64,000 bases of DNA from Ascidiimonas sp046199005 (GTDB lineage: Bacteria; Bacteroidota; Bacteroidia; Flavobacteriales; Flavobacteriaceae), in NCBI GenBank assembly GCA_046199005.1, contig CP176050.1:2542001-2606000 (forward strand), in the 5' to 3' direction. The position numbers and the translations under genes are program-made. Each line of letters begins with the position of its first letter. Within the stretch, counting starts at the first letter, position 1. Shown one piece after another: positions 1 through 15,000 of the stretch. The notes beneath the pieces were generated by a model, which saw nothing but the letters and a program-made list of their open reading frames with translations, was not told where the DNA came from and made no database searches.

Positions 1-3000
1 GAAATAAGGGAAACCTATAGAGCTGGTTTAGGAAAAGAGCTCAAGCCCGATACCTTGATAGCGTTATGTCTGGAGCGTAGTCTCGAGATGATAATAGGTA
101 TTTTAGGGATTCTCAAAGCCGGAGGGGCATATGTGCCTATTGATCCTAATGCACCTCAGAGCAGAATAGAGTTCATACTAGAAGACACACAGTCTCCTTT
201 CTTATTGACACTTGCAGGCATTCGGGGGAATCAATTATCAGATATACCGAGAGATCGTATTCTGTTGATTGACCTGAAAGAATCTTTTTATGAACAACAC
301 CATTCGAATAACCTATCGCTGCCGATAACACCTCAAGATCTGTGCTATGTGATCTACACTTCAGGTACTACGGGAACTCCAAAAGGTGTAATGATCGAAC
401 ATGCCGGGATCGTAAACAGGCTAGAATGGATGCAATCTATGTATCCATTGACATCTGAAGATACGGTGTTGCAAAAGACTCCTTATATTTTTGATGTTTC
501 TGTGTGGGAGCTTTTCGCTCCTAACTGGTTCGGAGCAAAACTAGTATTAGCAAGGCCTGAAGGACATAAGGATAGTGCATATCTCTATGAACTTATCCAA
601 AAACATCAAATTTCAACACTCCATTTTGTTCCAAGTATGCTTGCCGCTTATAATTCTTACTTGGCCGAGCATAAACTAGCACTAAATGAATCATTAAGAC
701 AAATATTTTCCAGTGGAGAAGCATTGAACAAGAAACTGGTCATAGAAACTTATCAAAAGGCAGAAAAAGATTCTTTTAAACTTATCAATCTTTATGGTCC
801 CACAGAGGCTTCGATAGACATTACATTTTACGAAACCAGTCTGGAGAAGGATGTTCTAATTGGCAGGCCTATAGCAAATTCTTTGGCGTACGTATTAAAT
901 GAACATCAAAATCCGGTGCCTGTTGGAATTATCGGGGAATTATACCTGGGTGGTTCTGGAATCGCAAGGGGATACTTAAACCGGGAAGCGCTCACCAAAG
1001 AACGTTTTGTAGACAATCCTTTTGCCGATGAAGCAGCTATTGCGAAGGGCTATACGCGCATCTATAAAACAGGTGATCTGGTACGATGGCTACCTGATGG
1101 AAATCTTGAATATATCGGAAGAAATGATGATCAGGTGAAAATCCGAGGGTATAGAATTGAGCTGGCAGAGATCGAAGCTGCTTTAAATAAGGTTGAAGGC
1201 ATTGCCCAGGCCAAGGTGTTGGTCAAAGAACGTAGTACCAGTTCAGGAATTATCAAGTATTTAGTTGGGTATTATGTAACATCTGATGATAATGATTCAT
1301 TGACTTTGGAAAAACTTACCAAAGAACTATCCGGAAGCCTTCCTGAGTACATGGTCCCGAGTATTTTTATGGCATTAGATGCCTTCCCGATGACCGTAAA
1401 TGGCAAGTTGGACAAACGTGCCCTACCCGATCCTGAATTTCAGAATTCTGAAACGTATGAAGCTCCTCGAACTGAACTGGAACGTCAAATTTGTCAAGTA
1501 TGGCAATCAGCTCTTGGTCTGGAACGGGTAGGTATTACAGATGATTTCTTCAGAATTGGAGGAAATTCCATTCTGGCAATGCAAACTATACATCGTATCA
1601 ACGAACAGTATTCATTAGATTTTAAGGTAGCAGAATTATTCAAATTTCCCACCATCAAACAATTGCTGGAGAATGTTACGCAAGAGAGATCTGTAGAGAT
1701 CCCGAGAGTCTCAAAGAAGCTCGCTCCGCTATCTTCCTCCCAGCAACGTCTGTGGTTCATAGAATCGTATGAAGGGGGTACCAATGCCTATCATATGCCT
1801 ATGATGCTACAACTTATGCAGACCGTAGATCGTTCTTTGTTTGAAAAAGCAGTGCAAGCGGTAGTACGGCGCCATGAAGTGCTTCGAAGTATCATTACAC
1901 AAGGAGACCAGGGCAAATGGCTACAAAAAGTACAGGAGGCTCCGTTAAGTATTACGCAGTACCACATGACTTATGCGGAGTATGCTGTTCAATTGAAAGC
2001 GGATATGGATCGTCCCTTCGATCTGGAAAATGAGTATCCCATTCGGGTTTGTTTTTATGAGGTTGCCGGAGAGAAACAAAAAACAACCCGGTATGCGTTG
2101 ATACTGATGCACCACATTGCCAGTGATGGATGGTCAATAGAGGTTTTTGCAAAAGAACTGAATTCGTATTACAAAGCGTATCACGCAGATGATACAGATT
2201 TTGAACTGCCGGAACTACCCATCCAGTACAGCGATTATGCCCTCTGGGAACGTACTGTTCTATCTGGAGACAATCTATCAGAGAAACTCGCCTTCTGGAA
2301 AGAGAAGCTGGCTGGCTACGAGACGCTCACCTTACCTACCGACTATACGCGCCCTGCCGTATTTGATTACAAAGGCAATTCCCTTGAATTTGTGATCCCA
2401 CAACACCTGAGCGATCAGGTTAGAGCACTTGCCAAAGCACAGGGAGTCTCCCTCTACAGTGTACTGCTCTCCAGTGTAGCGATCCTATTAGGGAAATACA
2501 GCAACCAACAAGATATTCTTATCGGGAGTCCGCATGCCAACCGGGATCATTACCAAACCGGAGCACTCATAGGTTTCTTTATCAATACCCTGGTCAACAG
2601 AGTGCTGCTGGATAAAAAACAGTCCTTTGTCGAGCTTATCAAGGCGGTACATCAGGATCAGATACGTACCCAGACCCATCAGGATCTTCCATTTGAGCAA
2701 CTCATTGATCATCTGGAAATTGAAAGAGACCCTTCAAGACATCCCTTGTTTCAGGTGATGTTTGAGGTACAGCACTTCGGGGAGGATGAACTGGCAGCAT
2801 CATCCGAATATGTAAAACTTATAAAACCTGAACACAGAAATCTTTCTGAAAAGTTTGATCTCTCTATTGCTATGGACGATAGCCAAAGGGAAATCGCAGT
2901 TCAAATTGGTTACATTACCAGTTTATTCAAACATGAAACGATAGAAAGATTATCTCAACATTATCTAATATTATTAGAACATGTTCTTAATGATGCTTCT

Positions 3001-6000
3001 GCTGCATATCTAAAGTATTCCTTACTGGATGCACCTGCACAACAGCTCATAGCTTACGATTGGAATCAAACAGACGTAGAATATTCGAAGAAAGAAACAC
3101 TTCTTTCCTTATTTGAAGCTCAGGTAAATCAGATACCCGATCAGGTTGCCCTTGTCTATGAAAACCAAAAGCTCACCTACAAAGAACTTGACGAAAAAAG
3201 TAATCAATTAGCCAGGTATCTCATAGCTTCCGGCGTTACCTCCGAAGAACTAACCGGAATTTGTATGCAACGAAGCCCCGAAATGGTGATCGCCGTTCTG
3301 GGAATCCTCAAGAGCGGTAGTGCTTATGTTCCTATAGACCCTGGATATCCCGAAGAGAGAATTGCACTGATTTTAAAAGATGCCTCATTAGCTTTTGTCA
3401 TAGGCAATCAACATACTGCCTCTTTGTTTGAACAATCAGAAGGTATCAAGCTATTAACTATGGATCACGATATCTTGAATTCGTGTCAAAGTACTGCTTT
3501 GCATCTTACGTCAACTTCTGATTTGGCTTATGTAGCATATACCTCCGGAACTACAGGTGTCCCCAAAGGTGTAATGGTAAATCGCGATGCTTTATACAAC
3601 CTCCTGCAATGGTACAATTCATATTATTCCTTAGATCATGAAGTACGTATCCTTCAGGTTACCAACCTGGTGATTGATATCGCTTTTCAGGAGATATTTT
3701 CCGTATTAATCAATGGTGGTACTTTGTATATTCCTGATGAAGCCCGGGTGTTAGACAGCGATTATATAAGAGGCTTATTAGAAACACATCAAATCAATTT
3801 CATCCAATTAATACCTAATACGTTAGGTGCTTATCTTTTGGAAGGTCCTCGTTTAACATCCTTGAAAAAGATACTGGTAGGAGGCGATTATTTACCGGCT
3901 ACCTTAGCCGATCAAATCGTTTCTAAAGGTTATGATCTTTACAACGTATACGGTCAAACTGAGACGACCATAGATGTATTGGTAAGCAAAATTAGTATCG
4001 ATTCCAAAAGCTTTTCAGATAAAGTAGCTAACACTCAAGTGTTCATTTTAGATGATTTTCTAAACCTGGTTCCAGTAAGGATTATAGGAGAATTATGTGT
4101 ATCCGGATTCGGATTGTCTAAAGGATATCTGGGAAGAGACACTCTTACAAGCGAGAAGTTTATAAAACATCCTTTTAGAGAAGATGAACGTTTGTACAGA
4201 ACCGGTGATCTGGCCCGATGGCTCCCTGATGGTTCTATTGAATTAATTGGTAGAAAAGACACTCAGTTAAAGATCAGAGGTTACCGTATCGAACTTGCAG
4301 AGATCGAAGCTACTTTGACCAATCTGGATACCATTATGGAAGCGCACGTACTTGTCAAAGAAAAAAGTACTGAGAGTACTACTCGTAAATTTTTGGTCGC
4401 CTATTATAAACTTTCGGATGCCAATGCATCTGTTTCCTCAGATATTATTAGTAAGGAGCTTTCGAGATACCTACCAGACTATATGATCCCGAGTGCATAT
4501 GTTGCTATGGAAACATTTCCTATAACCGCTAATGGTAAGCTTGACAAAAGCGCTTTGCCCGATCCTGAATTCACCACGGCAGATACCTATGTTGCTCCGG
4601 AGACAGATATGCAAAAAGAACTCTGTGAAATATGGGAGTCGGTACTCGGATTGAAAAAAGTAGGTATTACAGATAACTTCTTTCGCATCGGCGGAGATTC
4701 CATCCTAAGCATACAGGTAACCAGTCGTATTCGAAATCTAGGCTGCCCTTGCCAGGTAAAAGACCTCTTTACACATCCCACTGTTAAAAGCCTTTCGGCA
4801 TACCTTGAAACAGCTCACACCACCCAAATCCTCACCGAACAAGGAAATCTATCCGGAAGCTTCTCGCTACTCCCCATTCAACAATGGTTCTTTGAGCAAG
4901 CAGCATTCGGTAACCTTCAAAAACCAGCGCACTGGAATCAAAGCTTCTTAATTCGTGTTCCCGAACTCGACACAGCACAATTGCAAAAAGCTCTCAACAA
5001 ATTAGTCGCCTACCATGATATGTGCAGGGTTATTTTTAATAACCAAAAACAGCACTACCTAAAAGAGATTGATCTTCCTACACTTAAAACACAAGATATT
5101 AGCACCTTCAAAGAAGAAGAGTTCTCAGAACTTCTAACTGAATGGCAAACTGACTTTTCTATCACCGAAGGACCCTTGTTTCAGTTTGGTTATTTGTATG
5201 GTTATGAAGATGGCCGTGCAAGAATATTCATGGCTCTACATCACCTTATTGTTGATGCTGTTAGCTGGCGTATTTTAACAAGTGACCTCGAACGCTTGTA
5301 CCGGCAAGAGGCTCTCCCCTCAAAAGGAAGTAGCTATCGCCAGTGGGTAGAAAGGATTAAAGACTATCCAGTAATACACCCTGAAGAAGCAGCTTACTGG
5401 AAAACACAGCTTTCAGAAATTCCGGATTATGAAGAAGTACGTGTAGTAAATCCTTCCTTCGAAAACATCAAGCTTTCGAAGACTCAAACCAAAGCTTTAT
5501 TGCAACATTGCTCTGACGCGTACAATACACAAGTTAACGATCTTCTACTCACCGCTCTGGGTACTGCGCTCTCTGATCTCACTCAAAGTAGTGTTGCAGC
5601 GATCACTCTTGAAGGACACGGTAGAGAACCACTCTTTGAAAACATAGATCACAGTAATACCTTAGGATGGTTTACAACTCTTTTTCCCGTAAAACTAGAA
5701 ATAAGCGGAGTGCTAGAAAAAGATATTCCGGTTGTTAAAGAACGGCTTCGAGAGATTCCTAACAAAGGGATTGGCTTTGGAAGTTTCGCAACCATCGAAA
5801 ATTCTCCATTTCAATTCGAAGATCTTCCGGCAGTAAGCTTTAACTACCTCGGACAGTTTGATGGAAAAACACCAGACGCAGACTGGCATTTGGTGGCAGA
5901 AGATAGCGGAATAGCGGTATCTCCTGAAAACATAGATCGCTATGTTATTGATATGAACGGAGGGGTGGCTAATGGTGAATTGCAATTCTCAATAGCTACT

Positions 6001-9000
6001 CATCTTACGCCTGAAGCTACTCAAGAACTCTCAAGAGTATTCAAGCAAACGCTCATAGCCATTATTGACCATTGTCAAGAGCAGCTGTCAAAGGTAGGAA
6101 GCAGGTATACCCCCAGTGATTTTCCCTATGCATCCCTAGACCAACGGCTGCTTGATAAAATCCAGAAAAAAGCAAAGCAAGAAAACAATGTTATCACCGA
6201 TATCTATCCTGCCAATAGTCTACAGCAGGGATTTCTCTACCATGCCGTTGAACATGCGCAGGACGACGCCTATCGCTTGCAATTGATTCTGGACTACGAC
6301 CTGGAACTTGATGTTGAGAAATACTTGAAGGCATGGCAGTATTGCATAGAAAAGTATCCCATACTTCGTACGGCTTTTAACTGGGACCAAGCGCCTTTAC
6401 AGATCATCTACCAAAAAGGCAAGCTAACTCATACCTTTCACGATCTCTCAAAAAACACCAGCCAAAAGGAAATCGATAACCGAATCGATGAAATACAAAG
6501 AGAGGATCGGATGTTGAAATTTGACATGAGTGAACCAACCCTGCTCAGACTGAGCATTATCAAACAAAGACAAAACAAATTCACCGTAATCAAAAATCAG
6601 CATCACAGTATCTCTGACGGATGGAGTTTACCTATTCTTATGGGACAGGTGCATCAATATTACAAGCAATTAATTAAAGGCGAGCTTGTAAAAGTAAAAG
6701 AAGATGTGGTATATGCCGAGGCACAAAAATATATTTGCAAACAACAGCAACCCATAGCCGCTTATTGGAAAAAGCGTCTCAACACTGTCGAAGAGCTCAA
6801 CGATATAGATTCATTACTTGACAAACCACTCGACTTTGCTACCTACAGAGAAATGATCGATCCCGAAGAGAAAAGTCTTCAGATAAAAGGAGAAAGATTC
6901 AAAAAACTCAAAGAACTGATCCAGCACGAGGGGATCACTCTAAATGTAATGGTACAGTTTCTGTGGCACAAACTTTTGGGGGTCTATTGCGGAAGTACGC
7001 AAACCATTGTAGGTACTACGGTTTCAGGCAGAGACCTGCCGATAGAAGATATTGAAAACAGTGTTGGTCTATACATCAACACCCTTCCATTGATTGTTGA
7101 TTGGAACGAGGATAGAAGTATCATTCAGCAATTGCATTACATAAAAGATTGTATCAATGGTTTAACTGAGCATAGCTTTGCCAACCTCTCAACCTTACAT
7201 CTCCAGGGACAAAGACTCTTTCAAAGTTTGGTCGTGTTTGAGAATTATCCCATCGAAAAAGAAATTCAAGAAGGAAATGGCTTGCCAATAAGTGTAAGAG
7301 CCTCAAAAGAGAAAATTGATTACCCATTAGCAATTATTGCTCACGAGGATGAAAATAATCTGGTGATGAGCCTCTCTTATGACAGACATTACTTGTCTGA
7401 TCAAAAGGCGGCTATGTATCTGGAAACAATCGCATCGATGCTGGATCAATTATTAGAAAACATCAATGCTCCCCATTCGCAATTACAGCTCCTTTCTGAA
7501 GTGCAATACCAAACGCTGGTCTACGACTGGAACGCTACCGATGTGGTTTATCCGCAGGATGAAACCATCATCTCTTTATTCGAAGCACAGGTAAAAGCGC
7601 ATCCCGATCACACCGCACTGGTTTTTGAAGATACCGAACTTACTTACGCGCAGCTCAATGAAAAAAGCAATCAGCTTGCTCGCCACCTGAGAAGTGAGTA
7701 TAAGAAAAGAACAGGCCATGCCATTACGCCAGACATGTTTATTGCCTTGTGTTTAGACCGTAGCCCGGAGATGGTGATCGCCATACTGGCCGTACTCAAA
7801 GCAGGAGCTGCTTATGTACCCATGGAGCCTGAGTATCCGCAGGAACGCATCAGTTTTATCATGGAAGATACCCATGCTGCTCTGGTGCTGAGCCGATCTG
7901 CACTCAATCAGGAACAGCTCAATAAATTGCCGGAAGAAAAGATCCTTTTTACAGACCTCACAGAAAGCTGTTACCAACAACAGAAAAACACCAACCTTCG
8001 TAAATACAGCAAAGCAGATCACCTCGCCTATGTGATCTACACCTCGGGAACCACAGGAAAACCCAAGGGAGTTATGGTAGAACACGCACAGGTGGTTTCT
8101 TTTGCAAAGCAGAATAACTTTGTGGATTATCAAGCTGTTAACATCGTTGGAGGACTCTCCAACTATGCATTCGATGGGAGTGTCTTTGACATCTTCTTCT
8201 CCCTGAGCAATGGTAAGAGCCTGGTCATGCTAGACCTGATGGCTTCTTTAAATACCGATCAACTTGATGCAGTAGCTCAAAAATATGAGATCGATACCAT
8301 TTTCATGACTACGGTGCTTTTCAACAGACTCGTCTTTAGTGAGAGAAAAGTGCTGCGCCGATTCAAACAAATACTCTTTGGAGGGGAAGCATGTAACAGC
8401 AAAGCTATTGAGACTTTTAAAAATGGAGACTATCCGAACTCACAGCTTATTCATGTCTACGGACCCACCGAAACTGTGGTCTATGCTACCTATTGTAAAT
8501 TAAACACCTACGATACAAAAAACCATATTCCTATCGGAAGCCCGCTCAATGACAAAACATTGTATGTACTGGATGCCTTTATGAAACCAGTACCTGTAGG
8601 GGTCATTGGAGAACTCTACATCGGGGGTGCTGGTGTTGCCCGGGGATATCTGAATCGGGAAGCACTAACCCGGGAACGTTTTATTGAAAATCCGTTTGCC
8701 ACGGAAACCGAACTCGAAAAGGGCTATACCCGTATCTACAAAACAGGGGATCTGGTGCGATGGCTTCCTGATGGTAACATCGAATACATCGGTAGAAACG
8801 ACGATCAGGTAAAACTCAGAGGCTATCGTATCGAACTCGAAGAGATCGAAGCAGCACTTACCAGTATCGAGGGTATCGAACAGGCCAGCGTACAGGTCAA
8901 AGAACGAAGTTCAGAGACCGGAGTTACCAAATACTTGGTAGGCTATTACATCTTATCTGATGCGGATGCGCCCATTGCTTCTGATGCCATCGTTCAACAA

Positions 9001-12000
9001 CTTTCAGCGCAGCTGCCTGATTATATGATCCCAAGTGCTTTTGTGACACTGGAAGCTTTCCCGATGACCGTGAATGGCAAGCTCGACAAACGTGCCCTGC
9101 CCGATCCTGAATTCACCACAGCGGATACCTATGTAGCTCCACAGACAGCTACGCAAAAACAACTCTGTGAAATATGGCAGTCCGTACTCGGAATCGAAAA
9201 AGTAGGCATCACTGATCATTTCTTTAGAATTGGAGGGGATTCTATCCTGGCCATGCAATTGGTACATCAAATAAACCTGCAGCTTTCATTACATATTAAA
9301 GTAGCCGATATTTTCAAACATTCATCCATCAAACAATTACTGGAGAATGTTACGCAAGAGAGATCTGTAGCGATCCCGAGAGTCTCAAAGAAGCTCACTC
9401 CGCTATCTTCTTCTCAGCAACGTCTGTGGTTCATAGAATCGTATGAAGGGGGTACCAATGCCTATCATATGCCTATGATGCTACAACTTATGCAGACCGT
9501 TGATCGTTCTTTGTTTGAAAAAGCAGTACAAGCGGTAGTGCGGCGGCATGAAGTGCTTCGAAGTATCATTACACAAGGAGACCAGGGCCAATGGCTGCAA
9601 AAAGTACAGGAGGCTCCGTTAAGTATTGCGCAGTACCATATGACTTATACGGAGTATGCTGTTCAATTGAAAGCGGATATGGATCGTCCCTTCGATCTGG
9701 AAAATGAGTATCCCATTCGGGTTTGTTTTTATGAGGTTGCCGGAGAGAAACAAAAAACAACCCGGTATGCGTTGATACTGATGCATCACATCGCAAGTGA
9801 TGGATGGTCAATAGAGATCTTCATCAATGAGTTAGACCAATACTACAAAGCCTATCACGCAGGTGATATGGATTTTGAATTGCCGGAACTACCCATACAG
9901 TACAGCGATTATGCCCTCTGGGAACGTACTGTTCTATCTGGAGACAACCTATCAGAGAAACTCACTTTCTGGAAAGAGAAGCTAGCTGGCTACGAAACCC
10001 TCACCCTCCCTACCGACTATACGCGCCCGGCAGTATTTGATTACAAAGGCAATTCCCTTGAATTTGTGATCCCACAACACCTGAGCGATCAGGTTAGAGC
10101 GCTTGCTAAAGAACAGGGAGTCTCCCTCTACAGTGTACTGCTCTCCAGTGTAGCGATCCTCTTGGGAAAATACAGCAACCAACTAGATATTCTTATCGGG
10201 AGTCCGCATGCCAACCGGGATCATTACCAAACCGGAGCACTCATAGGTTTCTTTATCAATACCTTGGTCAACAGAGTGCTGCTGGATAAAAAACAGTCTT
10301 TTATCGAGCTTATTGATGCGGTACATCAAGATCAGATACGTACCCAGACCCATCAGGATTTTCCCTTTGAGCAGCTCATTGATCATCTGGAAATTGAAAG
10401 AGACCCTTCAAGACATCCTTTGTTTCAGGTGATGTTTGGCGTTCAAAGTTTTGGAGAAAAACAAATGGATACCTTATCTGAATATCTACTATCTATAAAT
10501 CCGGAACAGACAGATCAGGTAGAAAAATTTGACCTCTCCATTTTCATGGATGACAGCAATTCTCAAATCAGGGTACAGATTGGATATGCTACCAGTTTGT
10601 TTAAAGCAGACACCATACAAAGAATGGCAGATCACTATCTGGTCTTATTAGAAAACTTAATGACGGCTACAAATGCAGCCTACCTGAAACATTCTTTGCT
10701 GGACACCGCTAGTTACCAAACGCTGGTCTACGACTGGAATGCTACCGATGTGGTTTATCCGCAGCATGAAACGGTTGTCTCTTTGTTCGAAGCACAGGTA
10801 AAAGCGCATCCCGATCACACCGCACTGGTTTTTGAAGATACCAAACTTACTTACGCGCAGCTCAATGAAAAAAGCAACCAGTTTGCTCGCCACCTGAGAA
10901 ATCAATATAAGAAAAGAACCGGCCATGCCATTACGCCAGACGCGCTTATTGCCTTGTGTTTAGACCGTAGTCCGGAGATGGTGATCGCCATACTGGCCAT
11001 ACTCAAAGCAGGAGCCGCTTATGTACCCATGGAGCCTGAGTATCCGCAGGAACGCATCAGTTTTATCCTGGAAGATACCCATGCTGCTCTGGTGCTGAGC
11101 CGATCTGCACTCAAACAGGAACAGCTCGACAAACTGCCGGAAGAAAAGATCCTTTTTACAGACCTCACAGAAAGCTGTTACCAACAACAGAAAAATACCA
11201 ACCTTCGTAAATACAGCAAAGCAGATCACCTCGCCTATGTGATCTACACCTCAGGAACCACAGGAAAACCCAAGGGAGTTATGGTAGAACATCAAAATCT
11301 AACGGATTTGGTTTTCTCTCAAAAAAATTACTTACAAATAGATTCAACATCTAACGTATTGCAATATGCCTCTTTGGTATTTGATGCTTCCGTATGGGAG
11401 ATTTTCAGTGCTATTGGTCTGGGAGCACAACTCTACATAATACCGGAGGAGACTCGAAAAGATATTTCGTTATTAAGTAACTATTTAGATGAACATCAAA
11501 TCAACGTAACGTTATTACCTCCTACCTTACTCAAAACGTTGGGTGCTTCCGTCAAACTCACTAATTTATCAACATTGGTAGTAGGTGGAGAATCTTCCTC
11601 CAAAGAGCTAATAGATATCTGGACGCCTGATAGAAGGTTTATCAATGCCTACGGACCTACGGAAGGAACCGTATGCGTAACCATGCATGATTTTCAAAAA
11701 GGTGATATTGCGACCAATATAGGTTCTCCCATGGCGAATACCCGTATCTATGTTCTGGATAGTTTTCAAAATCCGGTTCCGGTAGGTGTTATTGGAGAAC
11801 TCTATTTAGGAGGTGCCAGCGTAGCACGCGGGTATCTGAATCGGGAAGCATTGACTCAAGAATGTTTTATCGAAAATCCGTTTGCCAGGCAAACCGAACT
11901 CGAGAAGGGCTATACCCGTATCTACAAAACAGGTGATCTGGTGCGATGGCTGCCCGATGGAAATATCGAATACATCGGTAGAAATGATGAACAGGTTAAA

Positions 12001-15000
12001 ATCAGAGGCTATCGTATCGAGCTGGCAGAGATCGAAGCCGCCATGACCCAAATTAATGGTATTGCGCAAGCACGTATACTAATTAAAAAACGCAATACAG
12101 ATGGCACTGATAATAAGTATCTGGTAGGCTATTACATCTTATCTGATGTTGCTATGCCGATTGCTTCTGATGCCATCGTTCAACAGCTTTCAACGCAGTT
12201 GCCAGAGTATATGATCCCAAGTGCTTTTGTGAAAATGGAAGCCTTTCCGATGACGGTGAATGGCAAGTTAGACAAACGTGCCTTGCCCGATCCTGAATTC
12301 ACCGTAGCTGATACGTATGTAGCTCCGCAGACAGCTATGCAAAAACAACTCTGTGAATTATGGCAGTCCGTACTCGGAATAGAAAAAATAGGCATCACCG
12401 ATCATTTTTTCCGTATTGGGGGTAATTCAATACTGGCGATGCAAACGGTGCATCGCATGAACGAAAAGTATTCTTTTGGAATCAAAATTGCCGAATTATT
12501 CCGATTCCCGACCATTCAACAATTACTGGAGAATACTGGGAAACAAAAGTTGATTGAAATACAAAAAAACTCAAAAAGTGTCTCTCCTCTCTCATTTTCT
12601 CAACAGCGTTTATGGTTTATAGAATCCTATGAAGGTGGTACAAATGTCTATCACATGCCACAGGTATTGCAATTGTCCAACAAGATTAATATCAACATTC
12701 TCAAAGAAGCCATTCAAGCCGTAGTCAAGCGTCATGAAGTACTCAGAAGTGTCATTGCAAGAGGAAATGATCAGCAGTGGGAGCAACATGTAAAGGAAGA
12801 ACCTCTTCCTATTTCTCATGAGCAATACAACTATTCTGAATATATAACACAATTAAACGAAGTAATAAACCGTCCATTTGATCTCACAAAAGAATATCCA
12901 TTAAGGATTTGTTTTTATGATGTAACTAACGAACAAGAAGAGATCGTTCAATATTCATTGATCCTCATGCACCACATAGCAAGTGACGGTTGGTCCATGG
13001 AAGTTTTCGTGAACGAAGTCAATAGTTATTATATGGGTTATCAATCAGGAGAAATGAATTTTGAATTGCCTGATTTGTCTATTCAATACAGTGATTATGC
13101 TATTTGGGAAAGATCGTACCTGACTGAAGAAGTATTAACAGAGAAACTTAGCTTTTGGAGTACTTATTTGTCAGACTATCAAACTTTATCATTGCCTACC
13201 GACCATCCACGGCCGGCAAAATTAGATTATAAAGGTGGTAGTCATGAATTTATTATATCGGAGCATTTAAGCGATCAGTTACGAAATCTTACCCGATCTC
13301 AGGGAGTTACGATGCAAAGCGTAATGCTTTCCAGTTTAGCCATATGGTTAGGTAAGTACAGTAATCAGCAAGACATCATTATAGGGAGTCCGTATGCCAA
13401 CAGAGATCACCACCAAACAGCGGTACTCATAGGTTTCTTTATCAATACACTAGTTAATCGGATATTATTAGATAGAGAACAATCGTTTGTCGATCTCATT
13501 AACACGGTTCACCAGGATCAGATACAAGCACAAATACATCGCGACTTTCCTTTTGAGCAATTACTGGATCACCTGTCAATACAAAGAGATACTTCCCGCC
13601 ATCCGCTGTTTCAGGTACTGTTTGACTTTCAAAATTTCGGACAAGATCAGGTAGAGATCGTATCTGAATACATTCAACCTGTCTCACTGGAACAGCAGGA
13701 TTTAACCGAAAAGTTTGATCTCTCGATTTTTGTGGATGATAGTGACACCGAGATCATCATTAAGCTGAGTTATGCCAGCAGTTTATTCAAACGAGAAACC
13801 ATTCAAAGAATGGCGGATCACTACATCATACTCTTAGAAAAAATAGTAGCAGACCCTTCAGTCCCCTACCTTTCTCATTCTCTATTGGATTCGGCTACTT
13901 ATCAATCCATTGTATATGATTGGAATAAAAATACCATTAATTATCACAAAGAAGAATCTATTGTTTCTTTATTTGAAGCTCAGGCATTGGGAACCCCTGA
14001 TCATATTGCCGTTGTTTGTAATGGTGAAAAACTGACTTACCAAGAATTGAACGAGAATTCTAATCGGTTAGCCTATCATTTACGGGAAACCTATCAGCTA
14101 AATTCAGATGATCTGGTTGGCATAATGCTGGATCGTTCTCTGTGGAGCATCTTATCGATCATTGGGATTTTGAAAGCAGGAGCTGCCTATGTTCCTATTG
14201 ACCCGGAATATCCGGAAGCTAGAAAATCATTCATTATTGAAGATACTGAGCTTAAGGTTTTAATCATAGAATCACTGAGCCTTTTCGAGGTGATCGACTA
14301 CAATGTACCCGTTTTTTCGGTTGATATTGAGTTCGATGGACTTCCTAAAGAAGAACCGTTTACGAAGAATCCTGCATTCTCTATAACTCCGCAGGACCTG
14401 TGTTACGTAATCTATACCTCAGGGACTACCGGAAAACCAAAAGGGGTTATGGTTGAACATCGAAATGTTGTTAACTACACAAACAATCTTCGGGAAATTA
14501 TACATGAAAATGTAAACAATATTGATCTGTCTACCAGTTTCAGCTTTGATTTAACCGTTACCACATCCATAGCTGCCTTGTTGTTAGGGAAAAGCATCTT
14601 TATCTATACAGGGTCGTTAATGGATGAGGATGCCTATATTTCGCATTTGATGGATCACAGAATTGATTTTATCAAGGGTACTCCTTCGCTTTTATCAAAT
14701 TTAGCAAACGAGAAGTTTAAAGGTTATAAAATCGAACAAGCGTTTATAGGAGGTGAAAAACTAGAACGGTTTCAACTTGAAAAAATATTGAAATTTGTGG
14801 TGTATCCAATAGATGAATACGGTCCTACTGAAACAACCGTGGGTGCATCCTTCAAATTAAAAACTACTCTTGATGATGCTCATAGCATCGGTAAGGCTTA
14901 TGCAAATTACAAATTGTATGTGCTGGATGCCTTTCGTCTACCGGTTCCGGTTGGAGTCATAGGAGAACTCTATATTGGAGGTGCGGGAGTTACTCGTGGA

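Noticed and set aside
55..57. A possible TTG start of the NRPS gene
   Set aside because: The frame is open to base 1 and the upstream codons read like the end of an A1-A2 region, so the true start lies outside the window.
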